From Albibeggiatoa sp964388965 (GTDB lineage: Bacteria; Pseudomonadota; Gammaproteobacteria; Beggiatoales; Beggiatoaceae): a stretch of DNA of 48,392 nucleotides. The stretch covers positions 1 to 48,392 of the forward strand of contig CAYMCP010000017.1 in the NCBI GenBank assembly GCA_964388965.1. Reading direction: 5' to 3'. The position numbers and the translations under genes are program-made. Below the pieces are notes generated by a model. The model was not told where the DNA came from. It worked only from the letters and a program-made list of their open reading frames with translations, and did not search any database. Shown in pieces: positions 1-8,749 of the stretch. Positions within the stretch are counted from its first letter, which is position 1, and each line of letters starts with the position of its first letter.

Positions 1-763
1 AAATCGATAAATAGTTATCTATGGATAGGTTTAGATAAGTTTGAAATAACGGTAAGTGATGTAAGTTATCTTTTGAGTCCAAAAAAACTTGCCCCGAAAT
101 TGACTACAAAAGTCACGGCAGAGAGCATGGACGTTGGACGTTGTGAAACGCGCACTGCACAAGCCTCGTCTGGCATTAAGTGGCTGAAAAGCTATTACTT
201 GAAGGTATTAGGAATATGGAGGACAGCAGCAATTTTCATTTTAAAAACAACAAGATACGTTGAAAATGAGAACAACCCTTATATCTTTAATTCATTGAAA
301 AATAAGGATAAAAATTACAAAATAAGCATTGCTAGAATATGCAGACAGTGCATAAATTTTAATGAGATTGCTTTGAATTACGATGAATTACGATTTCTGA
401 CCTGAAAGATTTTGCTTTCGTCTATTTCCTAATAACACCAAATGCACTAGAAAACTTCGCTGTTTTTCATCCTGAAATCTAAGATACGTGTCTAATTCTG
501 TGCTTGGTTCGTGCTGAGGTTTCTCACTGAGATTAAAATTGGGACGTTCAGCTCTACGGATGTCAAGGTTCATTATCAGGCTTCCCTATGTCTACTGCTA
601 TTAGGTGGGTGTACGGTGTTAACCTTCGCCATAAATCTCTTGCTAATGATTGAATGATGTAAATCACCGAATCATTAAATGTGGAATTCTATAACAAACT
701 AGCGTATAAATCCACAATTTTTTATCCACCAAGCGCGTAAAGTAATTGTTCTATCTTCCAAAA
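1..763. other. Stretch without a supportable gene
   Basis: No convincing gene is seen here. A 110-codon frame on plus (from a TTG at 73) and a 61-codon frame on minus (388-573) are open, but neither shows a recognisable domain, a ribosome binding site or a credible composition. The stretch lies downstream of the minus-strand acetyltransferase gene and could hold decayed sequence. Confidence 0.5.
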
Positions 764-1306
764 TTACCAAAGGGCTGGATCATTAAACGCCTCAACACAT
801 GTAGGACATTCTTTGATAGTTGGAATGGGTTCTTCTGTTAATGACTGTCCCAGCCAACCTTCTGGCATTGAAAGTTTGAGCGGAGCCCGAATAAAATTCT
901 CAGACAAAGCCTGAAATCCTACTCTGGAGTAATAGGATAGGTTGCCGTAAGTAGTAACTACGGATACTGATCTGTTTTTCAGTTCATTAAGACCAAAATT
1001 AATAAGTGCTTGCCCTACGCCGATCCTCTGATATTCTTTTCTAACGGCAACTGGCGCGAACATACAAATTTTAATAGGTTCTTTAAAATAAAGAGGAGTG
1101 AAAAAAATAGACCCAATAATTAAATCATCTTCGTAAGTTCCAAAACAGATTATTTCTTCATTGTCGATACTGGAAGATAGCTTTGAGACAAGATCGCCGA
1201 TCAGCCGACCTTCCTCCTCTCCATCAGATAGTCTGAAAACAGACGTAAAGAGATTCGTCAACTCATCTCGGCTATTTTTATCTACACTTTTAATTATATT
1301 ATTCAT
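764..1306 (-). CDS. GNAT family N-acetyltransferase
   Basis: Predicted acyl-CoA-dependent N-acetyltransferase of 180 residues, cytoplasmic. The acetyl-CoA binding motif A is visible at about residues 85-110: a beta strand (MFAPVAVRKEYQ) runs into the R/Q-x-x-G-x-G/A loop (QRIGVGQALINFG). It is followed by the 'YYSRVGF' turn usual in YhbS-like GNAT proteins. Length and layout suit the YhbS-like subgroup; the substrate cannot be told from sequence. The ATG has no clear Shine-Dalgarno. The gene lies just downstream of, and in the same direction as, the tRNA-Ala/tRNA-Glu pair, with no obvious terminator between, so read-through from the tRNA promoter is possible. Confidence 0.85.
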   Translation of the reverse strand: MNNIIKSVDKNSRDELTNLFTSVFRLSDGEEEGRLIGDLVSKLSSSIDNEEIICFGTYEDDLIIGSIFFTPLYFKEPIKICMFAPVAVRKEYQRIGVGQALINFGLNELKNRSVSVVTTYGNLSYYSRVGFQALSENFIRAPLKLSMPEGWLGQSLTEEPIPTIKECPTCVEAFNDPALW

Positions 1307-1370
1307 AGTATTATTTTTATTTTTCTTATGATCTTATTCTGTGGATAGATTAATTGTAGATGGATTAATA

Positions 1371-1446
1371 TGGCGTCCCCAAGGGGAGTCGAACCCCTGT
1401 TACCGCCGTGAAAGGGCGGTGTCCTAGGCCACTAGACGATGGGGAC
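1371..1446 (-). tRNA. tRNA-Glu (anticodon UUC)
   Basis: The minus strand folds into a 76-nt cloverleaf: 5' GTCCCCA pairs with TGGGGAC, the anticodon stem CCGCC/GGCGG closes the loop CTTTCAC with anticodon TTC, and the T arm has GGTTCGACTCC. The 3' CCA is encoded (GCCA at the end). It lies 29 bp downstream of tRNA-Ala, so the two are probably one transcript. Confidence 0.97.
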
Positions 1447-1475
1447 TTAGGACGTTCACAAATCATACACTTTTT

Positions 1476-1548
<73 letters not shown>

Positions 1549-1568
1549 TCACATTCGTGAAGTCGAAC

Positions 1569-1596
1569 ATTCTATAGATTTAAATTTCATTGTCAA
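1569..1596 (-). promoter_or_regulatory. Sigma70 promoter of the tRNA-Ala/Glu unit
   Basis: The minus strand reads TTGACA, a 16-bp spacer, then TAGAAT, ending about 20 bp before the tRNA-Ala 5' end. The perfect -35, a 5/6 match at -10 and the position at a stable RNA gene make this a strong prediction. Confidence 0.7.
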
Positions 1597-1627
1597 CAAC
1601 TTTTTTAAATCTATCTTAATCCGTCTC

Positions 1628-3601
1628 TTAAAACTGCTTGATAGCCTGTTTAAGCTGAATGAGCTGTGAAGCCTGCGAATTATACCGAACTTCTAAATAT
1701 AGACAAGTAATTTTTTCAATTTTTTGTATATTTTTTATATCGACCTGTTTTATACGCCGTGCAAAATCTTCTGCGCCTTCATAAGGTAAACGTTTAAGTC
1801 CATGACGACTGGCTACTTTGTGGCAAAATTTTAAATAGCATTTCTGTGCTTCATCATATCTACGTTTGGGACTAAAATACATCCATAATGCAATCAATAG
1901 TAGAAGTGTAGCGACACTACTTACTAAAATTATTATCATTTCTTTCCAATGCACTCGCCCAAAACCTAGCATATTTAATAATTGTTGCTGTCGTTCAGGT
2001 CCATAACCTAATACCCACTGATTCCAACCATTATTTACTGCATCCCAAACTTGTTGCATTTGTTTCCATGTCTGAATCAAACTAGAGTTAGCCGCTAATT
2101 CCATCCCTAATAATGGACTATATTGCTGTGGCAATGCGCCGTCAATACCCTTTTCAACACGTTCTGGAGCAACCGCCGCCGTAGGATCAATCCGTACCCA
2201 ACCTTGATCTTTCAGCCATACTTCCGCCCACGCATGAGCGTCACGCTGTCGAACAACTAAATAATCTCCTAAACGATTTAATTCGCCACCTTGATAACCT
2301 GTCACAACTCGCGCAGGAATCGCCGCCGCACGCATCAATACGACAAATGCCGCTGCATAATGTTCACAAAAACCTTGACGAGTCTGAAATAAAAACTCAT
2401 CTATCGTATCGTTTACCAATATCGGAGGATTTAAAGTGTAATAAAATGCTTGTCGATTAAAATAATTTAATGCTTGTTGTATAATTTTTTCGTCATCTCG
2501 ATATTGTTGTCGCCATTGTTGTGCTAGGGCGCGTGTTTGTGGATGTTGATCTTTAGGAAGACGTAAAGCAATTTGATATTGTTTAGAATCAATCGAAGTC
2601 GCTTTATATTCCAAATAAGAATTGACTTCATAACGTATCATTTGTTGCACTGGAAAGTTAGATAAAATTTGATAATCTTGAGTCATGGTGCTGATTTTTG
2701 CTGGTGCTTGTTCTGGTATATCCAACGCAAATAGCCATTGTTTACCATGTGGTTCAAGCGTAACGCTATATCGATAAGCAAGACCTTTATGCTCAAATGG
2801 AATGTATGTCTTATCAGAAATTTGTGCGTGACGATATAATGCCGTCCATTTTCGTCCATCCGTCCACCATAAAACGGGACCACGCCAATATAATTTGGAT
2901 GCAGATGGTATATCACCGTCGAATTTTACTCGAAATGCAATCTCATCTGATTGGCTTAATTGGCTGATATTGCCGATAGTCATAGATTCACTAAATCCAG
3001 TCCGTCCACTATTAGCATCTTTTGGCAAGCTCCAGAAAGGTCCGGCGATGCGTGGAAATAAAATAAACAGCACTAGCATGATCGGAATCGCTTGCGCAAT
3101 AATGGTACTGGCTAATTGGAGTTTTTGTTTTGTATTCATTGCCCGATTATCGTCATTGAGGCTGATCAGTGTAGACGTAATCATTAACATCACGACTATC
3201 ATGTATAACGCTGTAGGAATAGATTGTGAGTAGAGAAAATTAGTAATAATTAAAAAATAACTTAAAAAACAAACCAGTAGCGCATCACGTAAATGATACA
3301 TTTCGAGTAATTTTAAACCAATTAGCACAATAAGCAGCGATATACCCGCATCACGTCCAAAAATGGTTTGATAGCTAAAATAAATACCTACCATTGCGAG
3401 TAGTGCAATAAAAACTCGTAATGTTGGTGCTGGTAAAGATTTTTTGTTTTTTGTTAAATAATATCGCCACGCAATAAGTACAAAAAAGGCTGGAATAACC
3501 CACCAAGTAAGGTGTCCGCTATGCGGTAAAATAACTAAAATTAACGATAATAATAGCCATTTTAAGGTAATCAAATCTGGAAAAATAGAGCGTTGGTTCA
3601 T
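1628..3601 (-). CDS. tgpA: TgpA-type membrane transglutaminase-like protein
   Basis: Inner-membrane protein of 657 residues in the DUF3488/transglutaminase family (TgpA of Pseudomonas aeruginosa). Several hydrophobic segments fill about residues 1-190, then comes a periplasmic transglutaminase core. The catalytic triad is readable: Cys412 in QGFCEHYA, His456 in RDAHAWAEVW and Asp472 in RIDPTAAV. A further membrane segment lies near 560-580, followed by a cytoplasmic DUF4129-type tail. In many gammaproteobacteria tgpA follows moxR and a DUF58 gene. Neither is seen here: upstream lies a secreted protease on the same strand, across a 124-bp gap. No clear Shine-Dalgarno precedes the ATG. The physiological substrate is unknown. 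Confidence 0.92.
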   Translation of the reverse strand: MNQRSIFPDLITLKWLLLSLILVILPHSGHLTWWVIPAFFVLIAWRYYLTKNKKSLPAPTLRVFIALLAMVGIYFSYQTIFGRDAGISLLIVLIGLKLLEMYHLRDALLVCFLSYFLIITNFLYSQSIPTALYMIVVMLMITSTLISLNDDNRAMNTKQKLQLASTIIAQAIPIMLVLFILFPRIAGPFWSLPKDANSGRTGFSESMTIGNISQLSQSDEIAFRVKFDGDIPSASKLYWRGPVLWWTDGRKWTALYRHAQISDKTYIPFEHKGLAYRYSVTLEPHGKQWLFALDIPEQAPAKISTMTQDYQILSNFPVQQMIRYEVNSYLEYKATSIDSKQYQIALRLPKDQHPQTRALAQQWRQQYRDDEKIIQQALNYFNRQAFYYTLNPPILVNDTIDEFLFQTRQGFCEHYAAAFVVLMRAAAIPARVVTGYQGGELNRLGDYLVVRQRDAHAWAEVWLKDQGWVRIDPTAAVAPERVEKGIDGALPQQYSPLLGMELAANSSLIQTWKQMQQVWDAVNNGWNQWVLGYGPERQQQLLNMLGFGRVHWKEMIIILVSSVATLLLLIALWMYFSPKRRYDEAQKCYLKFCHKVASRHGLKRLPYEGAEDFARRIKQVDIKNIQKIEKITCLYLEVRYNSQASQLIQLKQAIKQF

Positions 3602-3654
3602 GATGCAAATGTGGATTGTAAGAATTAAGATGGGTTATTTTTCAGATAACAACA

Positions 3655-3712
3655 CGGCGTACAAAATCTATTTTGCTAACGAGTTGGTTTACAAAATGAG
3701 TTTTGTGCGCCG
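3655..3712. repeat. Imperfect inverted repeat with nested hairpin
   Basis: Arms CGGCGTACAAAA (3655-3666) and TTTTGTGCGCCG (3701-3712) are complementary at 11 of 12 positions, the exception being a G-U-compatible pair. Nested inside is ACAAAA-tgag-TTTTGT (3691-3706). It lies between the subtilase stop and tgpA. No T-run follows on the minus strand, so it is not a textbook terminator. Confidence 0.6.
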
Positions 3713-3725
3713 GCATTACGCAGAT

Positions 3726-6700
3726 TTAATTATCCAGCAATTGGATTTCAACAACAACTAACCCATTGATATTATTCGCAGTGCTGAGATGTAATTCATA
3801 ATTACCACGAGACAAATCAACTAAGAGTGCAGCATCAGTAGGACTATTAGGTTGTTTATCTTGCGGAATATCACTAGCACGTTGTCCTTGTTGCCAGTTA
3901 TCATTACTGTCTAGTAGATTACCGTTTGAAATAAGCGTGATTGTCGGGTCTAAATCTAGCGTCGTTCCCCACACTTTTATCAATACTGCTTGAGTATTAA
4001 ACACATCTTGCAATGTAAAACTAACAGTATTGTTTTCGGTAAGCCATAAACGGGTACTAATTTGCGATAAACCGACACCTTGTGACTGAATAGTTAAATT
4101 TGCAAATCCGGATTGCATAGCTGACATCGCTAATGAATAACTACCTGTTTCTAAATAGGTTAATAGTGCAGCCGTGCTTGCATCAGTCGAAAGCGGTATA
4201 AGTTCTTCTAAAGCAATCCGATTTCTCGCCTGTAACCAACTATCATTTTGTGCAATCAATACGTTATCCTGTTCTAAACGCAAAGCGGGGTCAATTTGTC
4301 CATCATTTGCGCTGGCAGTAATGAGTAATGATTGTTTATCTGTCAAATTAAATTGGCTAAGTGTGCTATTTGCGGCATCGACAAAAGTATTAAAACGAAT
4401 GTCTGACAAGTAGGCGACTGTATTTGAATTTTGGTAATTCGGAATACCGTAGAAATAAGCCAAACATCCTTTACTATCATTTAGATACAATTTACCATCG
4501 TTGCAATCGCTGTCACCTGCCCAACCGTCGAAATACAAACCTTCCGGTGCGGTAGTATGTAAAATCAACTGCGTAATTTTATTCGTTTTCGGATTGATGC
4601 GTGGGAAGATATGCCAACAACTCCCTTCACCGCGGTCGCAATCAATGCCTTCAGGTTCACTGACAACTCGCCCATTCGGACTGCCGATAAATACGATGAC
4701 ATAATCAGGTTCTGGGGGCGGCTGAGTGAATACGCTATTTTCTTGTAAAACATCATCTTCAGTAATTTCAAATGAAGCAGCAGCCTGTTCATAAGTGTCC
4801 TCAGTCGCACCGATTTGCACAGTACGCGAACCAGTATAAGTACCATTGTTTTTAATTTGGATATTGAATGAAACAGAAGTTTCGCCATCCAAAATGGTAA
4901 CTTTAGGCGGCATATTGATTTGGCTAGGTGCGTTGTTGACTAGCTTCACTTCTAAATTGCCACTCGTACCCCCACCCGCAGAACGTGTTACTGTCGCATT
5001 CATTGAACCTGCATTTTCTGCTACAGTGTTTTGTGCAAGATTTAACGTTAAAAAGGGTGCGCGGGTTGTGAATTCAAGTTTTTGAATATGCGCATCGGCT
5101 GTTAGATTATTGCGTTTATCTTCTGCAACTAAATAAATATCATAAGCAGTTGATGCAATTAAACTATTTAGCGTAACCGTTTGTTCAGTATTGGCTGTTG
5201 TAAAAGTTTTTTTATCACCATTTGTTTTAATATCACTAGCTGTCGGTTGTGCTGCGCCGTCAGCAAGTACCACATAATATACATCGCCGATTTCATCAAT
5301 TCTTAATGATAAATCTGCATCAACATCTCTAATTTGCGCCAATTTTGGATAACCATTAATAAATTTAGGTGGGGTATCTAATGGAGTTGTAATACTTCCA
5401 TTTTGAATTGTTGTTGCTAAACCTGCTGCATTTTCTGCTGCTACATAAACGTAGTAAGTTATATCATCATCGAGGTCATTTACGTTTTTTACCGTATCAG
5501 CATTAAACGTTGTTACTTCAAAATTCCCACTGGCTTTGACATTTGTTGTTGTCCCAGAACCATCTTGATTTGTTTTAATTTTTTCTAAATCAGGTTGACT
5601 ATCGGCGGTGGAAACAACATAGTAAACTGTGCTCGCCTCATTTAATCGTACATTCAAGTTAAAACTGGTTTCGTTAATATCAGAGATTGTTGGTGTACTA
5701 TTGGTGAAATTTGGCGCAGTTTCGTCCGTGACTTCAAAGTCATCAATAATTAAATCGCCGTCCTCATCGCCTTGCGCAACAATGGCTAAATAAACTGTTT
5801 GATTTGCATAACCAGTTAAATCATAAGAGTAATCTGAATCGGTCGAACTTAAAGTTTGTACTGGATTGTTTGTATCGTTACCGTCGGGATGAGAAATCCC
5901 ACTAAAACTGTCAGGATTATTGTCTGTTTTTGATATGCGTACTTCAAATGTTGCTGGACCATCAACTGCTTCCGCTTTAAATTTTAGCACGCTACCTTCG
6001 CCAGCCAATTTAATAGCAGGTGTAATGAGCCAATCATCACGTCCAAATGTATCATATTCAATATGAGCATTATTATTTGAAAATATCCAAGTTTGATCAG
6101 ATTTTTCTGTTAATTGATCCAAAACAAGCCAACAATCAGGCTGTGTATTCGAGGAAAAGTTTTCAATAAAAGGAAAATCGGTGACGCAAGTTGTTATATT
6201 AAATTTATAAGAATTTTGGTTTGTATTGTTTGTAGCAATAGTAATTTCTTCATCGTATTTTGCTACTGTGCTAGTATCAAGTTGTAAGTTTGTTGTTATT
6301 TTAGCACCAATATTTATACTGCCAGCGATGTCACTGCTTAGACTATATTTTGAACCTGAACTAAAACTAGGCTCACTTATCTCCAAAGTACCCATACCAA
6401 TATTATTAAGTTCAAGTGGCAATTCAAATGTTTCATTTTTAGGGACAGAAAATAAAAGCTTGTTTCCTTCAAAAATAGGCTGTTTTCCATTTTTAACTAA
6501 TAAAATAGGTGTAGAATCGTCTAAGAAACCTAACGCTTTTTCGGCATTAATGCGTGGATAAGGGGCTGTATTTGTTGGAGTATCTCCTGTATCTATTAAG
6601 ATTTGTCGAATAGCATGAGGTGCTAAATTCGCATTTTTTTGCAACAATAAAGCGGCTACACCTGCCGCCATTGGTGATGACATTGATGTGCCTGTATCTT

Positions 6701-7850
6701 CTTTGTGATCTCCATCTTTTTCCGTAGACATAATCGTTTCACCCGGTGCAACAATATCTAATAAAACGCCACGATTACCCGAACTATATAAGCTATCATC
6801 ATCATCACTGTTTCCAACCGCAATCACATCACTTAAACAAGCAGGCCAATCAATTTTGTCAGTAAGACTATCGTTACCTGAGGCAGCAAAAGAAACAATA
6901 TTAAGTTCATTTGCAAATTGGTTAAAAATTGTAGTCACATCAGGAACGGTAGCATTGCAAACTTGTTGATCAGAAAATTTAGTAATAAGTCCTAAACTCA
7001 TATTGATAATATCGACATCAGAATTCTTGATGTAGCTGCTAACTAACCAGTCAATTCCTTTTTTTAAGTCAGATAAAGAAAATGATTTGGAATTGTTAAT
7101 AACCTTAACTGCAACAATTTTAGCATCGGGTGCAATGCCTTCCGGCGAGGTGATAATCCCGCTCACATGAGAACCGTGTCCCGCGTCATCTTCTGCACTA
7201 TCGCTTGTAGCGTTACCTTGACACTTATTCCCTCCTGATACAAAACATTTCTGCGCGACAATCGCACTGTCATTAAAATCAAGGTGATCGGTATCAATCC
7301 CTGTATCGAATACCGCAACCGTTACATCTTTGCCAGTTTGGGTAAATTGTCGTACATTATCTGTTGCATTATTTGTCACCTTCATGATTGCTTTTGCACC
7401 TTTTAAATTCGCTTCTCCTTCTAAATCTAGTTGAATTGCAAGCACTTTTTCATGATTTCTCAACAATTCAAAAGCTTCTAAATTAATTTCCAAATCCAAA
7501 GAAGCCAAATATTCATATTGATAATCCAGCGTGAAAGAACCAACAGGTAACGCATTTAAAGCATCTAAAACTTCCTGCTGAACCGGTGCAATCGCAGAAC
7601 GAATACGTTGTAATTTTTCCGAACGTGTTAATTCCACAGGCTGATCTGGCACTTTAAATGAACGTGTTTGTCTATCGTTTTCTTCTGGCTCAAAATTAAA
7701 TTCAACCACCAATGAAACTAACACCCGTACAGAGCCTTTTGCCTCAATAGATGGTAATATTTCTGGATTAACCCTTGCTGCTTCTGCATAATTGATTGGA
7801 TTAAATAACACCAGAATAAACAGTAAAAAATTTAATGATAATACTTTCAT
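3726..7850 (-). CDS. Secreted multidomain subtilase (S8 peptidase)
   Basis: Exported serine protease of 1374 residues. A signal peptide (MKVLSLNFLLFILVLFNPI...AEAA) precedes an I9-like propeptide at about 40-135 and an S8 catalytic domain with Asp182 (AVFDTGID), His225 (GHGSHVSG) and Ser389 (GTSMSSPMAAG). After the protease come a choice-of-anchor-J-like domain (about 557-712, two Cys, ending in LIIDDFEV), two fibronectin-III-like segments that resemble each other ('VYYVV...' strands, about 717-930), a Calx-beta domain (about 933-1035), a Cys-rich 'FDGWAGDSDC' repeat domain (about 1043-1140) and a C-terminal PPC-like beta domain ending GLVVVEIQ. No sorting motif or membrane anchor is evident. 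A GGGAG lies 7-8 nt before the ATG. Domain boundaries are by eye. Confidence 0.93.
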   Translation of the reverse strand: MKVLSLNFLLFILVLFNPINYAEAARVNPEILPSIEAKGSVRVLVSLVVEFNFEPEENDRQTRSFKVPDQPVELTRSEKLQRIRSAIAPVQQEVLDALNALPVGSFTLDYQYEYLASLDLEINLEAFELLRNHEKVLAIQLDLEGEANLKGAKAIMKVTNNATDNVRQFTQTGKDVTVAVFDTGIDTDHLDFNDSAIVAQKCFVSGGNKCQGNATSDSAEDDAGHGSHVSGIITSPEGIAPDAKIVAVKVINNSKSFSLSDLKKGIDWLVSSYIKNSDVDIINMSLGLITKFSDQQVCNATVPDVTTIFNQFANELNIVSFAASGNDSLTDKIDWPACLSDVIAVGNSDDDDSLYSSGNRGVLLDIVAPGETIMSTEKDGDHKEDTGTSMSSPMAAGVAALLLQKNANLAPHAIRQILIDTGDTPTNTAPYPRINAEKALGFLDDSTPILLVKNGKQPIFEGNKLLFSVPKNETFELPLELNNIGMGTLEISEPSFSSGSKYSLSSDIAGSINIGAKITTNLQLDTSTVAKYDEEITIATNNTNQNSYKFNITTCVTDFPFIENFSSNTQPDCWLVLDQLTEKSDQTWIFSNNNAHIEYDTFGRDDWLITPAIKLAGEGSVLKFKAEAVDGPATFEVRISKTDNNPDSFSGISHPDGNDTNNPVQTLSSTDSDYSYDLTGYANQTVYLAIVAQGDEDGDLIIDDFEVTDETAPNFTNSTPTISDINETSFNLNVRLNEASTVYYVVSTADSQPDLEKIKTNQDGSGTTTNVKASGNFEVTTFNADTVKNVNDLDDDITYYVYVAAENAAGLATTIQNGSITTPLDTPPKFINGYPKLAQIRDVDADLSLRIDEIGDVYYVVLADGAAQPTASDIKTNGDKKTFTTANTEQTVTLNSLIASTAYDIYLVAEDKRNNLTADAHIQKLEFTTRAPFLTLNLAQNTVAENAGSMNATVTRSAGGGTSGNLEVKLVNNAPSQINMPPKVTILDGETSVSFNIQIKNNGTYTGSRTVQIGATEDTYEQAAASFEITEDDVLQENSVFTQPPPEPDYVIVFIGSPNGRVVSEPEGIDCDRGEGSCWHIFPRINPKTNKITQLILHTTAPEGLYFDGWAGDSDCNDGKLYLNDSKGCLAYFYGIPNYQNSNTVAYLSDIRFNTFVDAANSTLSQFNLTDKQSLLITASANDGQIDPALRLEQDNVLIAQNDSWLQARNRIALEELIPLSTDASTAALLTYLETGSYSLAMSAMQSGFANLTIQSQGVGLSQISTRLWLTENNTVSFTLQDVFNTQAVLIKVWGTTLDLDPTITLISNGNLLDSNDNWQQGQRASDIPQDKQPNSPTDAALLVDLSRGNYELHLSTANNINGLVVVEIQLLDN

Positions 7851-7992
7851 AGAATTTCTCCCTCAAACAGTATCGAGCTATTGCGTTCTAGTATAACGTT
7901 TTTGATAATAGGCTGCTAAATATTTGACATCAAGGGTTGTTTGTTGTGGAAAATAGGTCATTTTTTAGACTAACAAAACAAGGATACAAAAC

Positions 7993-8733
7993 ATGTTGCG
8001 TATTGTGCAATTAACTGACATTCACATTGATACTCCAGAAAAACCTTATTATGATATTGATGTAAAAGGAAAATTTACTAGTGCATTAAAACAAATTGCT
8101 ACCTATTCCGATATAGACTTAATTGTTATTTCAGGCGATTTAGCCGCACATTACGGTGAAATAGTTGCTTATCAGTGGATCGCACAACAACTTGCCAGTC
8201 TAAATACACCTTACATTGTTATGGCGGGTAATCATGATAAAGTAAATAATATGCAACAAGTATTCGATATTAAAGAAGATTTTTTAAAGAATGGAATGCT
8301 GTATTTTAGAATAGAATGGCAGGGTTTACCACTTTTATTTTTAGACACATCAAGCTCTTACTTACCATCGAGCCAATTAGATTGGTTAAAGCAGCAACCC
8401 AACGTACCCAGTTTATTATTTATACATCATCCGCCAACTTTTTGTAACTGCACCTACATGGACACCGAATATCCATTACAAAATCGTGATGAAATTTGGC
8501 TACAACTATCGCAATTGACACATATTAAACACATTTTTTGCGGTCATTACCACACAGCGCGCAGCATCCACAAAAATAGTCAAACAATCCATATTACGCC
8601 CTCGACCATGATGCAAATTGCCACACGCCCACCACATTTCACCATTTCCAGCTATCTACCCGGCTGGCGCATTATTGAATGGGACGGAAAACAACTTAAT
8701 ACTTTTGTTGAATATGTAGATTTACTTGCGTAA
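7993..8733 (+). CDS. CpdA-like metallophosphoesterase
   Basis: Calcineurin-like phosphodiesterase of 246 residues, cytoplasmic. All five metal-binding motifs are present: D9-x-H11 (LTDIHI), GD49L, GN80H81D, H145-H146 (IHHPP) and GH185YH187. Order and spacing match class III cyclic nucleotide phosphodiesterases such as CpdA, which hydrolyses 3',5'-cAMP and usually has 250-275 residues. cAMP as substrate is therefore likely but not proven. The gene is divergent from the subtilase across 142 bp and convergent with the ABC exporter, with a 16-bp gap at the 3' end. The ATG follows AAGGATACAAAAC, a modest ribosome binding site. Confidence 0.88.
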   Translation: MLRIVQLTDIHIDTPEKPYYDIDVKGKFTSALKQIATYSDIDLIVISGDLAAHYGEIVAYQWIAQQLASLNTPYIVMAGNHDKVNNMQQVFDIKEDFLKNGMLYFRIEWQGLPLLFLDTSSSYLPSSQLDWLKQQPNVPSLLFIHHPPTFCNCTYMDTEYPLQNRDEIWLQLSQLTHIKHIFCGHYHTARSIHKNSQTIHITPSTMMQIATRPPHFTISSYLPGWRIIEWDGKQLNTFVEYVDLLA

Positions 8734-8749
8734 CTTGCGAATCGACAAT

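Noticed and set aside
73..405. 110-codon open frame on plus
   Set aside because: TTG start without ribosome binding site, no recognisable domain and low-complexity composition; not supported as a gene.
388..573. 61-codon open frame on minus
   Set aside because: No ribosome binding site or family resemblance; could be decayed sequence but nothing shows it.
7922..7950. Promoter for the phosphodiesterase gene (TTGACA at 7922)
   Set aside because: The -35 is perfect but no acceptable -10 lies at 16-18 bp, so it was not listed as a feature.
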